From positions 1-6,269 of the forward strand of contig JAHRWO010000259.1 in NCBI GenBank assembly GCA_019105125.1: a stretch of 6,269 nucleotides of DNA, written 5' to 3'. This document shows, one piece after another, positions 1 through 5,552 of the stretch. A program made the position numbers and the translations under genes. The notes under the pieces were generated by a model. It did no database searches, was not told the DNA's origin, and worked only from the letters and a program-made list of their open reading frames with translations. This DNA comes from Flavobacterium sp. (GTDB lineage Bacteria; Bacteroidota; Bacteroidia; Flavobacteriales; Flavobacteriaceae). Every line of letters begins with the position of its first letter. Within the stretch, counting starts at the first letter, position 1.

Positions 1-482
1 TTTCCTTCATCATCCATCAAAATTACAGCTTTTGGACGAACATGGTGCACTTCCGCTGTATAAATATCACCAATTAAATCTTTAAATTGTTTGTAAAGAT
101 TGGTATTGTCATGTTCATGTATCTTAGAAATCAAATTTTGACGTAATGCCAAAATAGCTCTTCTACCCAATTGAATTAATTTTACCTCTTCAGAGACTTC
201 TTCACCCACTTCAAAATCAGGCTCAATTCTACGAGCTTCAGATAAAGATATTTCTGAGTTTGGATCTTCTACTTCACCATCTTCAACTACTACGCGATTT
301 CTCCAAATCTCCATATCTCCTTTATCTGGATTAATAATGATATCAAAATTATCATCAGACCCATATTTCTTCTTCAATGCATTTCTAAATACATCCTCTA
401 AAATTGCCATTAGTGTAACTCTGTCAATGAGTTTATCGTCTTTAAATTCTGAAAACGATTCGATTAACGCAATATTTTCCAT
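1..482 (-). CDS. nusA: Transcription termination/antitermination protein NusA, N-terminal part
   Basis: The visible 160 codons run off the left edge, so the gene is cut by the window and not truncated in the genome. NusA binds RNA polymerase and nascent RNA, and controls pausing, intrinsic termination and antitermination in the cytoplasm. The protein begins MENIALIESFSEFK and shows the NusA N-terminal RNA-polymerase-binding domain (residues about 1-125, with RVTLMAILEDVFRNALKKKYG at 21-41, IINPDKGDMEIW at 49-60 and the RRIEPDFEVGEEV stretch at 84-96). The S1 RNA-binding domain begins near residue 135 (LIGDIYTAEVHHVRPKAVIL). The rest of S1 and both KH domains lie outside. The start lies 13 nt after the rimP stop, with no clear Shine-Dalgarno, so the two are almost certainly co-transcribed. 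This is the widespread rimP-nusA(-infB) arrangement. The assignment is confident from sequence pattern and synteny. Confidence 0.96.
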   Translation of the reverse strand, partial: MENIALIESFSEFKDDKLIDRVTLMAILEDVFRNALKKKYGSDDNFDIIINPDKGDMEIWRNRVVVEDGEVEDPNSEISLSEARRIEPDFEVGEEVSEEVKLIQLGRRAILALRQNLISKIHEHDNTNLYKQFKDLIGDIYTAEVHHVRPKAVILMDDEG

Positions 483-495
483 GTTAACGCTTTAT

Positions 496-960
496 TTAAA
501 ATGATATTATAACAACTGCTTCTTTAATACTATTGTAAGGAAGTTCTAATTTTTTACTTACAGTTTCTTTACCTTTTCCAATTTTCTTTGGCTCTCGAGC
601 CTGCCATTCCAAGATTATTTTTTCATCATCCGCAAATGTAAGCTCCGCTTCGATTTCCTCTGAAGAAATAGTTTTCACTTTTAATGTTCTGCCTACATTT
701 TTTTTGAACTGTCTCACCAATTTCAACGGACTCGAAACACCAGCAGATGCAACTTCTAAAGAAAAATCTTGTTCTTCTCGATCCAAAGAATTTTCGATTG
801 CTCTACTAACATCGATACAATCTTGTAAATTTACACCCGAATCTCCATCTAAAGTAATGCTAATTTTATTAGCATCATTGATATTTAAATCAATCAAAAA
901 AAGATGCTCACGTTCTGCTAATGCAGCATCTAACAACTCCTGAACTTTATTTCTAAACAT
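496..960 (-). CDS. rimP: Ribosome maturation factor RimP
   Basis: RimP assists 30S subunit maturation in the cytoplasm. From the chosen start the protein has 154 residues, normal for the family. The alpha/beta N-terminal domain (about 1-80) carries the family signature [12 protein letters not shown], equivalent to the common LEVSSPGLDRPL. The SH3-like C-terminal domain (about 82-154) ends in [13 protein letters not shown]. The start is chosen at [14 protein letters not shown] because homologues begin at this helix; an ATG immediately upstream (961-963) is equally possible. The frame stays open to an ATG at 997-999, which would add [12 protein letters not shown] plus a Met. That extension is unlike the family and is encoded by a GC-rich hairpin, so I treat it as leader, although AAAGGA lies just before that ATG. 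nusA follows 13 nt downstream. Confidence 0.94.
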   Translation of the reverse strand: MFRNKVQELLDAALAEREHLFLIDLNINDANKISITLDGDSGVNLQDCIDVSRAIENSLDREEQDFSLEVASAGVSSPLKLVRQFKKNVGRTLKVKTISSEEIEAELTFADDEKIILEWQAREPKKIGKGKETVSKKLELPYNSIKEAVVIISF

Positions 961-971
961 CATACTTTTAT

Positions 972-997
972 AAAAAGAGGCACGCCTTGCGTGCCTC
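972..997 (-). terminator. Leader hairpin with T-tract before rimP (terminator/attenuator)
   Basis: Read on the minus strand, a perfect 9-bp stem GAGGCACGC / GCGTGCCTC with loop AAG (977-997) is followed at once by TTTTT (972-976). Seven of nine pairs are G-C, in strong contrast with the surrounding AT-rich DNA. This is the form of an intrinsic terminator. It lies between the likely rimP promoter and the rimP start, ending about 11 nt before the start codons. No minus-strand gene upstream needs it, because the neighbour (the stress protein gene) runs the other way. An attenuator controlling rimP-nusA is the simplest reading. NusA feedback on its own operon is known in E. coli, but here it is inference only. 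Confidence 0.7.
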
Positions 998-1024
998 ATA
1001 ATCCTTTGTCTCTTAATTACGCAG

Positions 1025-1032
1025 CAAATATA
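1025..1032 (-). promoter_or_regulatory. Candidate -7 element of the rimP-nusA promoter
   Basis: On the minus strand this reads TATATTTG, a perfect match to the Bacteroidota -7 consensus TAnnTTTG. A start of transcription near 1018-1020 would give a leader of about 57-60 nt that contains the whole hairpin. No TTG lies at the expected -33 distance; only a T-tract does (complement of 1050-1057). The upstream half is therefore weak. Confidence 0.5.
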
Positions 1033-1037
1033 ATATA

Positions 1038-1057
1038 TTTTTTTTGAATAAAAAAAA
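1038..1057. repeat. T8-GAAT-A8 dyad between divergent promoters
   Basis: Eight T (1038-1045), GAAT, then eight A (1050-1057) form a perfect inverted repeat. It lies between the rimP -7 element and the -33 element of the stress protein promoter. Phased or opposed A-tracts often bend DNA or act like UP elements. No protein-binding role can be shown from sequence. Confidence 0.5.
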
Positions 1058-1059
1058 GA

Positions 1060-1089
1060 TTGTCTATTTGGATATTATTTGTACCTTTA
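1060..1089 (+). promoter_or_regulatory. Promoter of the universal stress protein gene
   Basis: TTG (1060-1062), a 19-bp spacer, then TACCTTTA (1082-1089) matches the Bacteroidota promoter form TTG-N19-TAnnTTTG in all but the final base. Transcription would begin near 1095, leaving a leader of roughly 38 nt. No Shine-Dalgarno is seen before the ATG at 1133, as is usual in this group. Confidence 0.6.
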
Positions 1090-1132
1090 GGGTGTAATTT
1101 ATTTACATACTTATATAACCAAAAACAAACTT

Positions 1133-1957
1133 ATGAAACGAATTTTAGTACCAACAGATTTTTCCAAACACGCAGATTATGCATTAAAAGTTGCCGCTCA
1201 GATTGCAAAAAATAATGACGGCGAAATCTTTTTACTACATATGCTTGAATTGCCATCAGCAGGTAATGACGCCCTTTCAAGAGCTCATGATATTCCTGAA
1301 TTGATGTTTTTTAAGAATGCAGCAGTAGCCAAATTAGACGAAATCATGAACTCCAACTTTTTAGACGGGGTTAAAATATCTAAAATTATTCAATTTGAAA
1401 TGGCTTTTGATGGAATTATCAAAAATGGAGAAACTCACAATATTGATTTAATCGTAATGGGATCTCACGGAGCAAGCGGATTTCAAGAAATGTTCATAGG
1501 CTCTAATACTGAGAAAGTTGTAAGAAATTCTAATGTCCCAGTGTTAGTTATCAAAAGAGAGGAATCTAATTTTAGTGCTGAAAAATTTGTTTTCGCCTCT
1601 GACTTCTCAGATGAAATTAAAAAACCATTTGAAAAAGTAGTTGATTTTGTAAACAAATTTAAATCTCACTTATATTTAGTAAACATTAATACTCCAAACA
1701 ACTTTAAATCAACAAAAGTTGCTCAAAAGCAAATGGACGAATTTGTGTCAGAATTCAAAATAAACAATTTTTCCACTCACATCTATAATGATGTTAATGT
1801 TGAAAAAGGAATTTTACATTTTGCTAAAAGTATAGATGCGGATATTATAGGAATGAGCACACACGGCAGAAAAGGCCTATCTCACTTCTTTAACGGAAGC
1901 ATAAGTGAAGATTTAGTAAATCACGCAAAACGACCTGTAATAACATTTAAAATCTAA
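1133..1957 (+). CDS. Universal stress protein, tandem two-domain UspA type
   Basis: This is a cytoplasmic stress-response protein of the UspA superfamily, with two complete Usp domains in tandem (about 1-141 and 150-274). Domain 1 opens with KRILVPTDFS, whose Asp (D9) is the usual adenine/ATP-binding acidic residue. It ends with the ATP-binding motif G-x2-G-x9-G-S (G110, G113, G123, S124; context VMGSHGASGF). Domain 2 opens with KFVFASDFS (D157). Its closing motif is STHGRKG...NGS (S242, G245, G255, S256), where the first Gly is Ser. Domain 1 therefore probably binds nucleotide, and domain 2 may bind less well or differently; this is inference. The 274-residue length is typical of Bacteroidota two-domain Usps. 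The gene is monocistronic: it has its own promoter upstream and a terminator 17 nt after the stop. The specific stress it answers cannot be read from sequence. Confidence 0.93.
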   Translation: MKRILVPTDFSKHADYALKVAAQIAKNNDGEIFLLHMLELPSAGNDALSRAHDIPELMFFKNAAVAKLDEIMNSNFLDGVKISKIIQFEMAFDGIIKNGETHNIDLIVMGSHGASGFQEMFIGSNTEKVVRNSNVPVLVIKREESNFSAEKFVFASDFSDEIKKPFEKVVDFVNKFKSHLYLVNINTPNNFKSTKVAQKQMDEFVSEFKINNFSTHIYNDVNVEKGILHFAKSIDADIIGMSTHGRKGLSHFFNGSISEDLVNHAKRPVITFKI

Positions 1958-1974
1958 TCGTTGGATTTTAAATT

Positions 1975-2003
1975 AAAAGACCTATTTTGAGGTCTTTTTT
2001 TTT
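1975..2003 (+). terminator. Intrinsic terminator of the universal stress protein gene
   Basis: A perfect 9-bp stem AAAAGACCT (1975-1983) / AGGTCTTTT (1990-1998) with a 6-nt loop ends in a run of nine T (1995-2003). It starts 17 nt after the stop codon on the plus strand. Confidence 0.9.
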
Positions 2004-2026
2004 ATTTAATTATTAAAAAAAGACAT

Positions 2027-2057
2027 AAAAAAACTCCGCTAAAAATAGCGGAGTTTT
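2027..2057 (-). terminator. Intrinsic terminator of tRNA-Gln
   Basis: A perfect 12-bp inverted repeat AAAACTCCGCTA (2030-2041) / TAGCGGAGTTTT (2046-2057) has a 4-nt loop. On the minus strand the stem runs into seven T (complement of 2027-2033), directly after the 3' end of the tRNA at 2059. On the plus strand the T-run is only four, so it serves mainly the minus strand. Confidence 0.88.
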
Positions 2058-2058
2058 G

Positions 2059-2129
2059 TTGGCCCACAAGGACTCGAACCTTGAATGACGGTACCAAAAA
2101 CCGGAGTGTTACCATTACACCATAGGCCA
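2059..2129 (-). tRNA. tRNA-Gln, anticodon UUG
   Basis: The complete cloverleaf (71 nt) can be folded by hand. The acceptor stem is TGGCCTA / TGGGCCA (one T-G pair). The D arm is GTGT-AATGGTA-ACAC. The anticodon stem-loop has loop TTTTGGT with anticodon TTG at positions 34-36, reading CAA. There is a 4-nt variable loop, and the T arm is CAAGG-TTCGAGT-CCTTG. The discriminator base is A and CCA is not encoded (CAA follows), so CCA must be added by the nucleotidyltransferase. Position 27-43 is a C-T mismatch, leaving four good anticodon-stem pairs. The gene stands alone with its own promoter and terminator. Confidence 0.95.
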
Positions 2130-2159
2130 ATACCTAAACAACCTTTTCGATTGCGAGTG

Positions 2160-2190
2160 CAAATGTAATACATATTTTTTATTCTGCAAA
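2160..2190 (-). promoter_or_regulatory. Promoter of tRNA-Gln
   Basis: On the minus strand TTTG (complement of 2187-2190), a 19-bp spacer, then TACATTTG (complement of 2160-2167) is an exact match to the Bacteroidota consensus TTTG-N19-TAnnTTTG. Transcription would start near 2153, about 24 nt before the mature 5' end of the tRNA, leaving a leader for RNase P to remove. Confidence 0.8.
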
Positions 2191-2241
2191 TTTTTCCAAA
2201 AAAAATATTAAAAAAATTATTTAACTAAAATAGTAAACAAA

Positions 2242-2281
2242 AAAATAGTTTCTTTGTAGGAGAATATAGAAAAACTATTTT
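2242..2281 (+). promoter_or_regulatory. Inverted repeat abutting the start codon of the DUF2723 gene
   Basis: AAAATAGTTT (2242-2251) and AAACTATTTT (2272-2281) form a perfect 10-bp dyad with a 20-nt spacer; the right arm ends at the base before the ATG. The spacer holds AGGAG (2258-2262), a good Shine-Dalgarno core but about 19 nt from the ATG, too far for normal use unless the right arm is folded away. TTTCTTTG (2249-2256) is a one-mismatch -7 element but lacks a -33 TTG. The promoter is therefore not settled. Confidence 0.4.
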
Positions 2282-5200
2282 ATGAATTCATTCAACTTTA
2301 AAAAGTGGAACACCATTCTCGGTTGGGCTACTTTTATGGTAGCTTTAATTACTTATTCATTAACTGTTGAACCCACATTAAGTTTTTGGGATTGTGGTGA
2401 GTACATCGCCACCTCTGCTAATTTAGAAGTAGGGCATCCACCAGGAGCTCCTTTATTTCAAATGCTCGGTGCATTTTTTGCAATGTTTGCTTTAAGTGCT
2501 GACAAAATTGCGTTAATGGTAAATTATCTTTCTGTATTTTCAAGTGCATTTACCGTACTTTTCATGTTTTGGTCACTGACTATTTTATTAAGAAAATTAA
2601 TTGTTGGAGAAAAAGAACTTTCTACTAACAATGCAGTAATGATATTAGGGAGTGCAGCCATATCGAGTTTGTCTTTTGCTTTTACAGATAGTTTTTGGTA
2701 CAATGCTGTAGAAGCTGAAGTATATGCAATGGCAACTTTTTTAATTGCTTTATTGTTTTGGCTTGGTTTGCGTTGGGAACAAGAAATTAACACCCCTCGC
2801 GGAAATAAATGGTTGTTATTAATTTCATTAGTAATAGGTCTGTCATTTGGGGTGCACTTCATGGCATTATTAACCTTCCCAGCTATTGGATTTTTATATT
2901 TCTTTAAAAAATATAACAACATTACAATCAAGAGTTTCCTTATTGCCAATGTAGTAATTATTGCTATTTTGCTTTTCATTTTTAAGTTTTTATTACCCTA
3001 CACATTGGCCTTTTTTGGTAAAACAGAAATCTTTATGGTTAATAGCTTAGGAATGCCATTTAATTCGGGAACCATTTTTGCTTTTATTCTAATTGTTGCT
3101 GCTTTCTATTTTGGATTAAATTACACCAAGAAAAAAGGATATGTTTTTTATAATACTTTAATTTTATCCACCTTATTTATTTTGATAGGTTTCTCAACTT
3201 GGATGATGTTGCCTATTCGTGCAAATGCCAATACTCCAATTAACGAAAACAAACCATCAGATGCAGCAGAAGTTTTAGCTTACTATAACCGTGAACAATA
3301 CGGAGAACAAAAACTGTTTTATGGACCTCAATTCTCTGATTCCTACTCAGGTTTAGACCCAGAAAATCCATATTCTGATGAAAAACCAAACTATGAAAGA
3401 GATTATAAATCTGGTAAATACGTAATTACTAACGATTATGTTAACGCAAAACAAAATACTGATGATGCACATAAAGCATTTTTACCAAGAATGTGGAGCA
3501 GTGAACACAGAGAAAATTACATGATTTTTACGGAGCCTTTAGAATTCAGAATCAATCCTGAATACGCTCATGAAGATGAATTAGTTCAAATCGTTACTGA
3601 ATTTAGAAAAGCATACGATGCAGGAGAAATAGACGAAGGCGATTACGACAAGTTCTTGAAAGGTTATGGCGAATATTTAATTGTGGAAAAACCTTCATTT
3701 TTCAATAACATGAAATTCATGATTCAATATCAATTTGGATACATGTACGTTCGTTATTTATTTTGGAATTTTGTTGGAAGACAAAGTGATGTTCAAGGCA
3801 AATATGACAATACGCATGGAAATTGGTTAAGCGGCATCCCGTTTGTTGATGAAATTTTTGTAGGCACTCAAAAAGACCTTCCTTCAGATATGAAAAACAA
3901 TAAAGGTAGAAACACTTATTTCTTCTTGCCTTTTATTTTAGCAGTTATTGGAATATTTTTCCATGCTAAAAAAGACATTAAAAGTTTTTATGTCTTACTA
4001 GTATTTTTCCTTTTCACAGGATTAGCATTAAAAATTTACCTTAACGAAAGACCATTTGAGCCTAGAGAACGTGATTATGCTTTAGTTGGTTCTTTCTACG
4101 TATTTGCAATGTGGATTGCTTATGGAGTGTATGCTATTTTTGACACATTAAAAAAATACATCCAACCAAAAGTTGCAATTCCTACTGTGTTAGTAATTTC
4201 ATTATTGGCTTCACCTGTATTATTAGCAGCTGAAAACTGGGATGATCACGATCGCTCTAACAAAGACACTGCTTATACTATGGCAAAAGCTTATTTAGAC
4301 TCTTGTGAACCAAATGCAATTTTGTTTACTATTGGAGATAACGATACTTTTCCTCTTTGGTATATGCAAGAAATTGAGGGCTATAGAACCGATATTAGAA
4401 TCGTAAACACTAGTTTGTTTATGACCGATTGGTACATTGACCAAATGAAAATGAAAACTCATAATTCAGACCCCGTACCAAGTTCATTCCAAAGAAGTCA
4501 ATACGTTGGAAATCATAGAGATTACACTTTGTTTGTTGAAAGAACAAAAGATCCTTTGTTGCTAGATGAAATGCTAAAATTTGTAGCATTAGAAGACGAA
4601 AGAGCTAAAATTGAATTGAACAACGGGCGAAAAGTGAACTACTTCCCATCGAAAAAAATCATTTATCCTGTTGATAAACAAACAATCATAAAAAATAAAG
4701 TTGTTTCTGAAAAGTATTATGATTCTATTGTTTCGGCTATTGAATTTGAAATAAAAGATGATGCACTTTATAAAAACAGACTAATGATGCTAGATATCAT
4801 TAATCAAAACAATTGGAAACGACCTATATATTTTACAGGCGGAAGTTTTGGTGAAGACGATTATTTATGGATGAAAGATTACCTTCAACTTGACGGTATG
4901 TGCTTTAAATTAGTTCCAATAAAAACCCCAACAGAATCACCAAGTCCAACTACAATGGGATTGATTGATTCAGAAAAAATGTACGATATTGTTATGAAAT
5001 GGGATTGGGGTAACAGCGGAAAACCTTTTATTTATCACGATCCAGAAACAAGAAAAAACAGTATAACATATAGAACTAATTTAGCTCGATTAATGGAAAC
5101 TTTAATCAACGAAGGTAAACTAGACAAAGCCGAAAAGGTAATTAATTTAGCTATGCAAAAAATGCCAATTCAATATTTTGAATATTATTCTTTTTTAGAA

Positions 5201-5482
5201 CCTTTTGCAGCTGGATATTACGAATTAGGTAAGAAAGACAAAGCTAGAGGCATAATTTCTGAAGTAATTAAAAAATATCAAGAGAATTTAAAATTCTACA
5301 GCGGTTGGAAACCAAGTGAGCAAAACTTTAATGCTATGGATATTGCTAATGACATTTACTATTACAGAGGTATGCTTCAAACGGCAAAGGCAGCTGACGA
5401 TTTAGAATTTTACAATACTGAGAAAGCTAAATTTAACAACTATATTAAAGCATTTCTTCGTTTTGGTATAAAAATGGAATAA
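2282..5482 (+). CDS. DUF2723 GT-C membrane glycosyltransferase (protein O-mannosyltransferase-like)
   Basis: This is a 1066-residue inner-membrane protein of the Bacteroidota DUF2723 family (CAZy GT117 as I recall), related to GT-C protein O-mannosyltransferases that use lipid-linked sugar donors on the periplasmic face. About 13 hydrophobic segments are visible: nine between residues 12 and 311, and four between 545 and 650. The first large loop carries the family signature FWDCGEY (D37, E40) followed by VGHPPGAPL (50-58); its acidic residues resemble the catalytic acidic site of GT-C enzymes. A 230-residue loop (312-544) and a 415-residue C-terminal part (651-1066) should both face the periplasm. 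Conserved-looking blocks are FEPRERDYA (592-600), NWDDHDRSNKDTAY (652-665), TIGDNDTFPLWYM (683-695) and WKRPIYFTGG (845-854). Helical repeats like TPRs appear at about 930-1060. The start fits the family N-terminus (MNSFNFKKWNTILGW). Substrate and donor cannot be read from sequence. Confidence 0.9.
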   Translation: MNSFNFKKWNTILGWATFMVALITYSLTVEPTLSFWDCGEYIATSANLEVGHPPGAPLFQMLGAFFAMFALSADKIALMVNYLSVFSSAFTVLFMFWSLTILLRKLIVGEKELSTNNAVMILGSAAISSLSFAFTDSFWYNAVEAEVYAMATFLIALLFWLGLRWEQEINTPRGNKWLLLISLVIGLSFGVHFMALLTFPAIGFLYFFKKYNNITIKSFLIANVVIIAILLFIFKFLLPYTLAFFGKTEIFMVNSLGMPFNSGTIFAFILIVAAFYFGLNYTKKKGYVFYNTLILSTLFILIGFSTWMMLPIRANANTPINENKPSDAAEVLAYYNREQYGEQKLFYGPQFSDSYSGLDPENPYSDEKPNYERDYKSGKYVITNDYVNAKQNTDDAHKAFLPRMWSSEHRENYMIFTEPLEFRINPEYAHEDELVQIVTEFRKAYDAGEIDEGDYDKFLKGYGEYLIVEKPSFFNNMKFMIQYQFGYMYVRYLFWNFVGRQSDVQGKYDNTHGNWLSGIPFVDEIFVGTQKDLPSDMKNNKGRNTYFFLPFILAVIGIFFHAKKDIKSFYVLLVFFLFTGLALKIYLNERPFEPRERDYALVGSFYVFAMWIAYGVYAIFDTLKKYIQPKVAIPTVLVISLLASPVLLAAENWDDHDRSNKDTAYTMAKAYLDSCEPNAILFTIGDNDTFPLWYMQEIEGYRTDIRIVNTSLFMTDWYIDQMKMKTHNSDPVPSSFQRSQYVGNHRDYTLFVERTKDPLLLDEMLKFVALEDERAKIELNNGRKVNYFPSKKIIYPVDKQTIIKNKVVSEKYYDSIVSAIEFEIKDDALYKNRLMMLDIINQNNWKRPIYFTGGSFGEDDYLWMKDYLQLDGMCFKLVPIKTPTESPSPTTMGLIDSEKMYDIVMKWDWGNSGKPFIYHDPETRKNSITYRTNLARLMETLINEGKLDKAEKVINLAMQKMPIQYFEYYSFLEPFAAGYYELGKKDKARGIISEVIKKYQENLKFYSGWKPSEQNFNAMDIANDIYYYRGMLQTAKAADDLEFYNTEKAKFNNYIKAFLRFGIKME

Positions 5483-5497
5483 TCAATTCCAAAAGAC

Positions 5498-5535
5498 AAA
5501 ATGTTCCAAATAAAATTGTTTGGAACATTTTTTTT
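5498..5535 (+). terminator. Intrinsic terminator after the DUF2723 gene
   Basis: A perfect 13-bp stem AAAATGTTCCAAA (5498-5510) / TTTGGAACATTTT (5519-5531), with loop TAAAATTG, ends in eight T (5528-5535). It starts 15 nt after the stop codon. The next plus-strand gene starts only 17 nt past the T-tract, with no promoter visible between them. Confidence 0.85.
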
Positions 5536-5552
5536 AAATTCATTTTACAAAC

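Noticed and set aside
704..943. 79-codon plus-strand open frame
   Set aside because: It lies wholly antisense to rimP, resembles no family I know, and has no promoter or start signal.
2257..2263. TAGGAGA as the Shine-Dalgarno site of the DUF2723 gene
   Set aside because: It is about 19 nt from the ATG, beyond the usual 5-9 nt, and this group generally does without such sites; retained only as part of the dyad observation.
1958..2281. Possible small gene or mobile remnant in the 324-bp stretch without a protein gene
   Set aside because: The stretch is accounted for by the usp terminator, the tRNA terminator, the tRNA, its promoter and AT-rich leader DNA; no convincing coding frame or transposon end is seen.
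2524..2979. 151-codon minus-strand open frame
   Set aside because: It is antisense to the membrane-segment-rich part of the DUF2723 gene; its composition is that of a shadow frame, with no recognisable domain.
5475..5491. TGGAAT/ATTCCA inverted repeat around the DUF2723 stop codon
   Set aside because: Only 6 bp with a 5-nt loop and no T-tract; likely chance in AT-rich DNA and far weaker than the terminator just downstream.
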